DNA of 23,343 nt from the NCBI GenBank assembly GCA_947630775.1, contig CANRIY010000010.1, positions 1-23,343 on the forward strand. Direction: 5' to 3'. The DNA is from an uncultured Clostridia bacterium. GTDB lineage: Bacteria; Bacillota; Clostridia; Christensenellales; Borkfalkiaceae. The position numbers were made by a program, and so were the translations under genes. Shown in pieces: positions 1-7,372 of the stretch (position 1 is its first letter; each line of letters starts with the position of its first letter). The notes under the pieces are model-generated. The model was not told the DNA's origin, ran no database searches, and saw nothing but the letters and a program-made list of their open reading frames with translations.

Positions 1-1
1 G

Positions 2-706
2 CGCAAACGCCGCAAACTCACCGTCAAAGAGGCGATGCAGCTCTTTATCGCCGAGGAGAGCGACAAGCTCATCGACGAGGACGCCGTCAAAGAGGAAGCC
101 CTCCGCCGCGCGGAGAACGACGGCATCATCTTCATCGACGAGATCGATAAGATCGCGGGGAAGGAGAATGCAGGCGGCGTGGACGTGAGCCGCGAAGGGG
201 TGCAGAGGGACATCCTGCCCATCGTCGAGGGGACGACCGTCATGACGAAGTACGGCGCCGTCAAGACCGATTATATGCTCTTTATCGCGGCGGGCGCGTT
301 CCATGTCTCCCGCGTCGAGGATCTGATCCCCGAACTTCAGGGTCGGTTCCCCGTCTCGGTGGAGCTCAAATCGCTCACGAAAGAGGATTTCATGCAGATT
401 TTGACGAATACGGAGCATTCCCTGACCCAGCAGTACGCAGTCCTTCTCGCCGTGGACAACATCGACCTGAAATTCACGCCCGATGCGATCGAGGCGATCG
501 CCGAGATCTCCGAGGAGATCAATCTGACGAGCGAGGACATCGGCGCAAGAAGGTTGCACACGGTGATGGAGTATCTTTTGGAAGACATCTCGTTCAACGC
601 GGGCGGCGATTATCCCGTCGTCTCCGTCGAGATCGACCAAAAATATGTAGAGGAGCACCTCTCGAAGATCACCAAGGACAGAGACCTCAAAAAATACGTA
701 TTGTAA
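2..706 (+). CDS. hslU: HslU (ClpY), ATPase subunit of the HslUV protease, 5'-truncated
   Basis: This is the C-terminal part of the AAA+ unfoldase that feeds proteins into the HslV peptidase in the cytoplasm. The frame is already open at the window edge (RKRRKLTVKEAMQ...), so the true start and the Walker A loop lie outside. Visible parts are the Walker B segment GIIFIDEIDKIA, the HslU-typical GAFH...DLIPELQGRFPVSVEL segment, the sensor-2 stretch GARRLHTVMEYLLEDISF, and a C-terminus ending DLKKYVL, like the family's usual DLSRFIL-type tail that docks into HslV. Nothing looks broken. Thirty bases separate it from the next gene, with no terminator between. Family assignment is secure; only the length is unknown. 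Confidence 0.96.
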   Translation, partial: RKRRKLTVKEAMQLFIAEESDKLIDEDAVKEEALRRAENDGIIFIDEIDKIAGKENAGGVDVSREGVQRDILPIVEGTTVMTKYGAVKTDYMLFIAAGAFHVSRVEDLIPELQGRFPVSVELKSLTKEDFMQILTNTEHSLTQQYAVLLAVDNIDLKFTPDAIEAIAEISEEINLTSEDIGARRLHTVMEYLLEDISFNAGGDYPVVSVEIDQKYVEEHLSKITKDRDLKKYVL

Positions 707-736
707 GCTCTGCGGCGGACGCACGGGGAAGAACGC

Positions 737-3061
737 ATGGAAGAAAAGCGGGAGAAGGAGCGGTCGGAGAGCCCGATCCTCTACGACGTGTTCATCGCGT
801 ATCACGGGACAGAGGATCCCAAGGGCACGTATCGGTGGGCGAAAAGGGTCGCCGATTATCTCACCGCGCGCAATTTCACCGTCTATCTGCACGGGTATTG
901 CTGTTCCAATGCCCGCCCGGAGCATCGCCATCTGCCCTTCTGCGAAACATACCGCATTGTGGAAATGTCGCGGTGCTTTCTCCTTCTCCTCAACGATCAC
1001 TGCCCGCGCAACCGCGACGGCTGTCTCGGCAACGAGTGGGGCAAGGACAGGGGCGTCTATCTGAAATCCGAAGTCGACCAGTTCGAGTACGACGTCAATC
1101 ATTCCAAAAAGATCCGCGAGGATTTCAATTTCTGTGTGCGGGAGGCGGGGAGAAATGCCGCCGATTACGTGCACTATATCGGCGCACTCGCGCGCGGACA
1201 CAACAACCTCTTGTGCAGTTTCAGCAGCAATGCGGCGATCCTGAGATGGCTGTCGGCGCGGAAGAGCGAATGGGGGAAACGGGCGGATGTTTCGGGCGCC
1301 GATCTGAGGACGGCCGCGGATGCCGCCTCTCCCGCCCTTTCAGACGGCATTGCGGCGGATTCGGAGACGGCCGAAGGGGACGCGCTCGCCGCGCGGGGGC
1401 TCTATCCGGACGCCGCCGTGAAGTATGCGGTACTGGCGGGAAAAGGCAATGCCGCGGCGCAATATAAACTTGCGGTCTGCTATCTGGACGGCACGGGCGT
1501 CACACAGGACGACAGGGAGGCGTTCGGATGGTTTCTCTCCGCCGCCCGCCAAAATCATACGGAAGCGCAAAATTCCCTTGCCGTCTGTTATCTGAATGGG
1601 CGCGGCGTTGACAGCGATCCGAAAGAGGCAGTCCTTTGGCTGAAAAAGGCGGCAAAGCAGAACAGCGCCAAGGCGGAATATAATCTCGGGCTGTGCTATG
1701 AAAAAGGCAACGGCGTCGGGGAGGATCCCGTAAAAGCGAGACGCCATTATTCCCGTGCGGCACGGCTCGGTTATCCGAACGCGGTTCTGAAGATGGGGCT
1801 TTTCTACCATCTCGGGATCGGGTGCGAAGAGGATCACGGGAAGGCGGTGAAGTGGCTCACGAAGGCGGCAGATGCAGGCGTTGCGTCCGCATGCGTTATC
1901 CTCGGCAATTCCTATTTGCAGGGGGAAGCCGTGCCGCAGAATTACGGGAAAGCGGTGGAATATTACCGCAAAGGCGCTTCGCTCGGCGAGGATATGGCAC
2001 AGTTCAATCTTGCCATATGCTATGATCTCGGCTACGGCGTGGAGCGCGACGAAAATGAGGCGTTTGCACTCTATCTCAAGGTTGCGGAAAATGGGTACGA
2101 TAAGGCGCAGTATGCCGTCGGGACCTGCTATTACCACGGCAGCGGGACCGAAAAGGACTTTTCTTCTGCTGCCAGGTGGTACCGTTTGGCGGCAGAGCAA
2201 GGTGACGCACAGGCGCAGTTCTGCCTCGGAAATTGTTATAATTTCGGCGAAGGCGTCGCGCAGGATTTTGCCGAGGCGGTCAAATGGTACCGTTTGGCGG
2301 CAGAGCAGGGTTCTTCGCGCGCGCAGTATAATTTAGGTGTCAGCTATACCCATGGCGAAGGCGTCGCGCAGGATTTTGCCGAGGCGGTCAAATGGTACCG
2401 CCTTTCGGCGGAACAGGGCGAAAATGATGCGATCGGCAACCTCGGCTATTGCTACATACACGGCGAGGGCGTCGGACGGGATCCGGAAGCGGGCGTTGCA
2501 CTCTACCGCAAGGCGGCGGAACGCAATCACGCGGTTTCGCAGTTTAACCTCGGCCTCTGCTACGAGCAGGGCGACGGGGTCGAGCAGGATCAAAAACAGG
2601 CGGCGTTCTGGTACAGGAAGGCGGCGGAACAGGGGCACGCGCAGGCGCAATGCAATTTGGGCGTGCTGTATGCCAACGGCGACGGCGTGGAAAAGGACAT
2701 GGAAGCCGCGGTCATGTGGTTCACCGCGGCGGCGGAGCAAAACGCGGGCGTCGCCCAGAAGAATCTCGGCATGTGCTATCTGAAGGGAAGCGGCGTGCCC
2801 GCCGATCCCGAAAAGAGCATCGGTTGGTTCCGCCGTGCCGCCGAAAACGGCAATGCGGCCGCAATGCGAATTTTGGCACAGTGCTATCTGTATGGGGAAG
2901 GCGTAAAGCAGGATCTGCAGGCCGCCAGACAGCTCTACCGGGAGGCGGCGGCGCAGGGAGACGCCGAGGCGGAAACCGCGCTTGCGGCGCTTAAGGACGA
3001 TCCTTCGTCATGCGGATCCCGATCCGTGCAACAGCGCGGGGTGCACAGAAAAAAGAAATGA
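737..3061 (+). CDS. TIR-domain protein with C-terminal Sel1-like (SLR/TPR) repeats
   Basis: 774 residues. Residues about 14-170 look like a TIR fold: strand A is YDVFIAYHG (16-24), a hydrophobic strand CFLLLLND follows, and E112 (in KSEVDQFEYD) is a possible NADase glutamate. A linker rich in Ala and Asp leads to 14 complete 36-residue Sel1-like repeats (about 239-743; consensus AQYNLGxCYxxGxGVxxDxxEAxxWYRxAAEQG) with partial repeats at both ends. Sel1 repeats form alpha-solenoids that bind other proteins, and bacterial TIR domains often cleave NAD+ or act as adaptors; the combination suggests a sensor or scaffold with a TIR output. No signal peptide or membrane segment is seen. The start follows GGGGAAG. 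It lies 16 bases before hisS and 30 after hslU, an odd accessory gene in a housekeeping cluster. The TIR call is firm at fold level; catalysis is unproven. Confidence 0.85.
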   Translation: MEEKREKERSESPILYDVFIAYHGTEDPKGTYRWAKRVADYLTARNFTVYLHGYCCSNARPEHRHLPFCETYRIVEMSRCFLLLLNDHCPRNRDGCLGNEWGKDRGVYLKSEVDQFEYDVNHSKKIREDFNFCVREAGRNAADYVHYIGALARGHNNLLCSFSSNAAILRWLSARKSEWGKRADVSGADLRTAADAASPALSDGIAADSETAEGDALAARGLYPDAAVKYAVLAGKGNAAAQYKLAVCYLDGTGVTQDDREAFGWFLSAARQNHTEAQNSLAVCYLNGRGVDSDPKEAVLWLKKAAKQNSAKAEYNLGLCYEKGNGVGEDPVKARRHYSRAARLGYPNAVLKMGLFYHLGIGCEEDHGKAVKWLTKAADAGVASACVILGNSYLQGEAVPQNYGKAVEYYRKGASLGEDMAQFNLAICYDLGYGVERDENEAFALYLKVAENGYDKAQYAVGTCYYHGSGTEKDFSSAARWYRLAAEQGDAQAQFCLGNCYNFGEGVAQDFAEAVKWYRLAAEQGSSRAQYNLGVSYTHGEGVAQDFAEAVKWYRLSAEQGENDAIGNLGYCYIHGEGVGRDPEAGVALYRKAAERNHAVSQFNLGLCYEQGDGVEQDQKQAAFWYRKAAEQGHAQAQCNLGVLYANGDGVEKDMEAAVMWFTAAAEQNAGVAQKNLGMCYLKGSGVPADPEKSIGWFRRAAENGNAAAMRILAQCYLYGEGVKQDLQAARQLYREAAAQGDAEAETALAALKDDPSSCGSRSVQQRGVHRKKK
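2246..2400 (+). repeat. 47-bp exact direct repeat within the Sel1 array (copies 2246-2292 and 2354-2400)
   Basis: The same 47 bases, beginning GGCGAAGGCGTCGCGCAGG, occur twice exactly 108 bp (36 codons) apart, coding the second half of two consecutive Sel1 repeats. The other repeats of the array differ at DNA level, so this pair looks like a recent unit duplication or gene conversion, and it could allow in-frame gain or loss of a repeat. Confidence 0.85.
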
Positions 3062-3077
3062 TTCGCGAGGAGATATC

Positions 3078-4352
3078 ATGATCAACATTCCCAAGGGGAC
3101 CAAGGACGCACTTCCGTCCGAGATCTATAAGTGGCACTACATAGAGGAGTGCGCGAAGAAAACTGCGGCAAGATACGGCTTCCGCGAGATCCGCACGCCC
3201 GTCTTTGAACATACCGAGCTCTTCTCCCGCGGCGTGGGGGACACGACCGACGTCGTCCAGAAGGAGATGTACACCTTTCTCGACAAGGGGAACCGCTCGG
3301 TGACCCTCCGTCCCGAGGGCACGGCGGGGGTGGCGCGTGCCTTCATCGAAAACGGCTTGCAGGGGGGCGTCATGCCCTTTAAGGCTTACTACCTCATCTC
3401 CGCATTCCGTTACGAGCGGCCGCAGGCGGGGAGACTCCGCGAATTCCATCAGTTCGGTGCGGAGCTCTACGGTGCGGAAGGGGCGGCGGCGGACGCCGAG
3501 GCGATCGCCTTTGCCGACCGTTTTCTCCGTGAGATCGGCGTGGGGGAGGCGGTAGCGCTTCACATCAATTCCATCGGCTGTCCCGCTTGCCGCGCAAAGT
3601 ATCAGGAAGCCCTCCGCGACTACTTCCGCCCCCATCTCACTGAGATGTGCCCCGATTGCAACAGCCGTTTTTCCAAAAATCCCATGCGTATGATCGATTG
3701 CAAGGAAGAGGGCTGTAAAACATACACCCGCTCCGCGCCGCGCATGCTCGACTACCTCTGCGGGGAGTGCAGGGCGCATTTCGAAGAGCTCAAAACCTTG
3801 CTCGACGGCGCGGGGATCGCCTATGAAGTGGATCCTTCCATCGTCCGCGGGCTCGATTATTACAGCCGTACCGTCTTCGAATTCACAAGCGGCGCCCTCG
3901 GCGCCCAGAGCACGGTGCTCGGCGGGGGGAGATACGACACCCTCCTCGTCCAGCTCGGCGCCAAGCCCACGCCCGCTGTCGGGTTCGCCGCGGGGCTCGA
4001 GAGGCTCATCATGCTGCTCGATGCATTGCAGACGCCCATCTTTGAGCAAAAGCCCGATTGCTATCTTTTGGGCATGGACGAAGCCTCCCGCCGCAAGGCA
4101 TTTTTGCTTGCAGAGGAGCTCAGGGGTGAGGGAATTTCCTGCGAGACCGATCTCATGGGGCGCTCCCTGAAGGCGCAGTTCAAGTATGCGGACAAGCTCG
4201 GCGTGCGGTTCGTCGCCGTCATCGGCGAGAGCGAACTTGCCGAAAATGCGGCAGAGATCAAGGACATGGTGGCCTCATCTTCCGTCAGAGTAAAATTTGA
4301 AGAGATCGCACAGTATATCAAAAGGAGGAATGTGATATGGTCAAAGAAATGA
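3078..4352 (+). CDS. hisS: Histidyl-tRNA synthetase
   Basis: 424 residues, a normal HisRS length. It charges tRNA-His in the cytoplasm. Visible class II features are the start MINIPKGTKDALP, motif 2 around R111 (FRYERPQAGRLREFHQFG), the histidine-specific RGLDYYSRTVFEF (R257), motif 3 GFAAGLERL, and a C-terminal anticodon-binding domain. Between them lies a Cys-rich stretch (IGCPACRAKY ... MCPDC ... DCKEEGCK) common in clostridial HisRS. The frame stays open upstream to 2982, inside the previous gene, but the ATG at 3078 follows GAGGAGA at 3067-3073 and matches the family N-terminus, so the short form is chosen. Its last 16 bases overlap the thioredoxin gene, which suggests translational coupling. 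Confidence 0.97.
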   Translation: MINIPKGTKDALPSEIYKWHYIEECAKKTAARYGFREIRTPVFEHTELFSRGVGDTTDVVQKEMYTFLDKGNRSVTLRPEGTAGVARAFIENGLQGGVMPFKAYYLISAFRYERPQAGRLREFHQFGAELYGAEGAAADAEAIAFADRFLREIGVGEAVALHINSIGCPACRAKYQEALRDYFRPHLTEMCPDCNSRFSKNPMRMIDCKEEGCKTYTRSAPRMLDYLCGECRAHFEELKTLLDGAGIAYEVDPSIVRGLDYYSRTVFEFTSGALGAQSTVLGGGRYDTLLVQLGAKPTPAVGFAAGLERLIMLLDALQTPIFEQKPDCYLLGMDEASRRKAFLLAEELRGEGISCETDLMGRSLKAQFKYADKLGVRFVAVIGESELAENAAEIKDMVASSSVRVKFEEIAQYIKRRNVIWSKK

Positions 4353-4651
4353 GCGGACGGGAGCTCGACGAGCTCGTTTCGCAGAAGAAAACAGTCGTCT
4401 GCGACTTTTGGGCGGGCTGGTGCGGCCCCTGCCGCATGCTCTCCCCCGTGATGGAGACATTGAGCGAGGAATTCAGGGAGCGGGCCGAGTTCGTCAAGGT
4501 GAACGTGGACGACAACGGCGACCTTGCGGCGTCTCTCGGGATCTTCTCCATCCCCGATGTGTATATCTTCGCGGACGGCGAAGTCAAGACGCACAACCTC
4601 GGCTACCTTCCCGAGGACGCCATGCGGGAATTTTTAGAGGAAAATCTGTAA
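4337..4651 (+). CDS. trxA: Thioredoxin
   Basis: 104 residues, the usual size of a single-domain thioredoxin that reduces protein disulfides in the cytoplasm. The active site WCGPC follows the DFWAGW strand, and the cis-proline is in FSIPDVYIF. The C-terminal helix is complete. It starts 16 bases before the hisS stop, with AAAGGAGG at 4321-4328 inside hisS as ribosome binding site, so it is almost surely co-translated with hisS. A hairpin terminator follows directly. The symbol trxA is used by family; other Trx paralogues may exist in the genome. Confidence 0.93.
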   Translation: MVKEMSGRELDELVSQKKTVVCDFWAGWCGPCRMLSPVMETLSEEFRERAEFVKVNVDDNGDLAASLGIFSIPDVYIFADGEVKTHNLGYLPEDAMREFLEENL

Positions 4652-4653
4652 CG

Positions 4654-4682
4654 AAAAGGGGCTGCACAAACAGCCTCTTTTT
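4654..4682 (+). terminator. Rho-independent terminator after the thioredoxin gene
   Basis: Starting two bases after the trxA stop, AAAAGGGGCTG (4654-4664) pairs with CAGCCTCTTTT (4671-4681) with one G-T wobble, around the 6-base loop CACAAA, and ends in a run of T. It closes the hslU-hisS-trxA transcription unit and separates it from the accessory operon. Confidence 0.88.
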
Positions 4683-4812
4683 GCTTTGACGCGGTATCCC
4701 CCTGGTGCTCTTTTATGGGAAGTGTTCCTGCGAATTGTTAAATGAAGTGCAATAGATTTTCAATCAAACAGCGAGGTAAGAAAGGGGAAATTAAATTTTT
4801 GGTGTTTGGTAC

Positions 4813-4841
4813 TTGACGAGACCGTAAAGATTTGTTACAAT
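4813..4841 (+). promoter_or_regulatory. Sigma-A-type promoter of the five-gene ATP-grasp/radical SAM-TIR operon
   Basis: The -35 box TTGACG (4813-4818) and -10 box TACAAT (4836-4841) are spaced by exactly 17 bp in an AT-rich region. Transcription should begin near 4848, leaving a leader of about 100 bases before the ATG at 4951. It is the only good promoter seen for the operon. Confidence 0.75.
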
Positions 4842-4861
4842 TAAAAGAGATAATAAAAGGG

Positions 4862-4916
4862 GTTTAATGTTTATTTTCAATAAAAAGTTAGAGAGCAGGA
4901 CTTGAAAACATTAAAC
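4862..4916 (+). promoter_or_regulatory. Long leader hairpin upstream of the operon
   Basis: GTTTAATGTTT (4862-4872) is a perfect inverted copy of AAACATTAAAC (4906-4916). The pairing can be extended so that TTTCAA pairs with TTGAAA past a 4-base bulge, giving 15 pairs around a loop of about 21 bases. It lies inside the predicted 5' leader. No T-run follows it, so it is not a simple terminator. It could stabilise the mRNA, bind a regulator or mask other elements; no known riboswitch class is recognised. Confidence 0.5.
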
Positions 4917-4950
4917 GCCATGGTATACGCCAGAAAAAAGGGAGAAGCAC

Positions 4951-7359
4951 ATGTCGATATTTTCGGAAGAAAAAGTTTATTGGATCGGACCGAGAGAGTC
5001 AGATATTGCGGCCGTAAAAGATTTATTCGCAGGGTCCATTACGATTTTCGGGAGCAACCTTGGGAATAACCGCGCTTTTTGTAATAGCGAATCGCATCCC
5101 GGAAGGATAGATCATAACAACACATCATATGAATCCGATCGATTTTTGATCGATGAGGCGCGAAAGTCCGTACAGGCGGATCCGCACGCCAAGTTCATGC
5201 TTTATAACGGAAATATTTTCAATTCGATCGAGGGTTTTAAGGAGCTGCAAGAGCAATATCATTGTATTCTTTGCATGAATGACGGCAACCTTATGCACTC
5301 TATGAACGACAAGCACTTTTTCCACGAATTATTTGAACAGTGTGCGGACGTTCTGCATATCGAACCCTGCGGGAAAGCAGATTGTGACTATGACAACATC
5401 GAAAGAAGATTCAAGAATTATCCGGAGTACAGAAAGGGTTGCCGCTTTATCATTCAGGCGCCCGTTGCGAGCGGCGGAAGCGGAACGTTCATTCTTGACG
5501 ACAAAAATGAGAAGAGTATAGAAGGCTATTTGGACGGTAACGCAAGATACCTCGCTTCCGTCTATCAGGAAAAGAACGTCTCCGTCAATCTCCATGCCAT
5601 CATATACGATGAGGAGATCCTGCTCACCCCGGGATCCGTCCAGATCATGAAGGAAGACGATCTCCGCCTCATGTACCGCGGCGCAGATTTCATTGCATAC
5701 CGCGGACTTGATGAAAATCTCAGGAATAAGTTCAAAGAACAGGCACTTATTGCATGTGAAAAATTCCGCGGACTCGGTTACCGCGGGGTTTGCGGGATCG
5801 ATGCGATATTTTCCGGAGGGAAGGTACTTCTGCTTGAAGTAAACAACCGCTTTCAATCATCAACGAATCTTTTGAACCTTGGTTTGGTGAGTAAGGGTTT
5901 CAAGAGCATACAGGAGCTCGACTACGATGCGTTCCACCGTCCCCGTCCCGAGGAAAAAGATCGGGGGATCGCCGATGCGGAAATCAATTTTTCGGATTAC
6001 GCATACATTTTCACGGGAACAAACGAACATTGCGACCGCATATTGGCCCGCGCGGAAGCGAAAGAATGTCCTTATGTCGATAGCGTCGATCTTGACGGCT
6101 ATCATCGCGGCATGGGCACGTATGTCAATGTCTCACATCTTTACCGAATCAATTTTCATACGAATATCGTTTGGGTCAACGAAGATCATTTGTTGAATCT
6201 CCATGAAAATGTGGTGGACCCGCCCAAAGATTGGATAAAGCGTATCCGAATGTTCGGGAAAATGTGCGCGAATGGTGAAGAGAAGATCCCGGAAGAAATT
6301 TTGATCGCGCTCAAAGTCGCTTTGATGACACAAGGCGTGGTATTCAGCGACCGAGCGAAGCATTATCTCGAAACGCACGGCGGTTTCCGTCCCGCAACGA
6401 ACGACGCAATAGATTTGAAGGTCGCGCGGAGGCTTGTCGTCAACGCGCCAATCAGCGTGAAATTTGTGGAATTTTCCCCCTTTGAATTCGACGTTACCGA
6501 TGAGGAAAGAGGCACATGCATTCTCAATTATTACGGCGATAAACTTTGTGATATTCAATACTATCAAACAGATCCGTTGCAAGACCGTAAAACTTCTAAC
6601 GGAGTATCCTTTTCTGATGTTGCGTATTTTTCCACCGATCGTCTCCGTGTTCATCTCACCAACGACTGCAAGTTCAAACGTGCGGATATTGGATGCACCT
6701 TCTGCAATATGCAACGCAACGAAGGTGCCTTTACGATGGAAGACGTTGGGGAAGTGCTCGACGCATACATTGCGAGCGGGTTACCGGTAAGGCACTATCT
6801 TGTGGGCGGGCAATCTGCCGAAGATGAAGTTGCAAAGGAAAGGCTTTTACAAACGATATCTGCCATCCGCAGCCGGTCGTTTCAGCGGATTTACGCGATG
6901 ATCTTGCCTTGTGACGACGAGATGCTTGACAAAATGAGCCGCGCCGGATTGAACGAGATCGCATTCAATATCGAGATATTCGATGAAGACTGCGCGCGTA
7001 AATATATGCCGGGAAAGGGGAAGATCCCGCGTTCGGAATATATGCGCGCCCTGCAGAGTGCCGTCGGCAAACTCGGACGGACAGGCGATGCACGCTCCAT
7101 GCTTATTATCGGACTCGAGCCGGAAAGTTCGATGAGGGAAGGAATCAGCTGGCTTATCAGAAACGGTGTACAGCCGTTGCTCTCCGTGTTCCGTCCTCTT
7201 CCGGGTACTCCTTTGGAGCATTTGATTCCGCCTTCGATGCAGTCACTGTGCAAACTTTATCTCGATGTTACAAAAATGCTCGCAGAGCAAAATTGCCGCT
7301 TCCGCCTCGGCCCGAGTTGTAAGTTCTGTCAAAATAACACATTAAGTTTACCGGAATAA
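4951..7359 (+). CDS. ATP-grasp / radical SAM fusion protein A1
   Basis: 802 residues. The N-terminus (MSIFSEEKVYWIGPRESD) begins a Rossmann-like pre-ATP-grasp region. An ATP-grasp domain covers about 120-330: a Gly-rich loop (QAPVASGGSGTF) and the metal/ATP motif with D284 and E296-V-N298-N-R300. A middle domain (about 340-555) is shared with A2. The C-terminus is a radical SAM domain with an unusual CX8CX2C cluster motif (C573, C582, C585), a GGQS motif, YMPGKG and SVFRPLPGTPLEHL, and it ends GPSCKFCQNNTLSLPE with a second CX2C pair (C790, C793) that may hold another metal. ATP-grasp enzymes join a carboxylate to an amine or thiol; radical SAM enzymes do radical chemistry with an Fe-S cluster. 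Substrate unknown. The start follows GGAGAAG. It is the first gene of the operon, 13 bases from the next. Confidence 0.85.
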   Translation: MSIFSEEKVYWIGPRESDIAAVKDLFAGSITIFGSNLGNNRAFCNSESHPGRIDHNNTSYESDRFLIDEARKSVQADPHAKFMLYNGNIFNSIEGFKELQEQYHCILCMNDGNLMHSMNDKHFFHELFEQCADVLHIEPCGKADCDYDNIERRFKNYPEYRKGCRFIIQAPVASGGSGTFILDDKNEKSIEGYLDGNARYLASVYQEKNVSVNLHAIIYDEEILLTPGSVQIMKEDDLRLMYRGADFIAYRGLDENLRNKFKEQALIACEKFRGLGYRGVCGIDAIFSGGKVLLLEVNNRFQSSTNLLNLGLVSKGFKSIQELDYDAFHRPRPEEKDRGIADAEINFSDYAYIFTGTNEHCDRILARAEAKECPYVDSVDLDGYHRGMGTYVNVSHLYRINFHTNIVWVNEDHLLNLHENVVDPPKDWIKRIRMFGKMCANGEEKIPEEILIALKVALMTQGVVFSDRAKHYLETHGGFRPATNDAIDLKVARRLVVNAPISVKFVEFSPFEFDVTDEERGTCILNYYGDKLCDIQYYQTDPLQDRKTSNGVSFSDVAYFSTDRLRVHLTNDCKFKRADIGCTFCNMQRNEGAFTMEDVGEVLDAYIASGLPVRHYLVGGQSAEDEVAKERLLQTISAIRSRSFQRIYAMILPCDDEMLDKMSRAGLNEIAFNIEIFDEDCARKYMPGKGKIPRSEYMRALQSAVGKLGRTGDARSMLIIGLEPESSMREGISWLIRNGVQPLLSVFRPLPGTPLEHLIPPSMQSLCKLYLDVTKMLAEQNCRFRLGPSCKFCQNNTLSLPE

Positions 7360-7372
7360 AGAGAGGACTCCT

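Noticed and set aside
737..1270. TIR-Sel1 gene as part of a Thoeris system
   Set aside because: No ThsA-like SIR2/SLOG gene is beside it; neighbours are hslU and hisS.
1340..2200. Minus-strand open frame opposite the Sel1 repeats
   Set aside because: Periodic repeats on the + strand create a periodic shadow; no ribosome binding site or known domain.
2991..4049. Long open frame on the minus strand opposite hisS
   Set aside because: It is a shadow of the GC-rich hisS codons; the product is rich in Arg, Glu and Gly without any family features, and hisS is certain.
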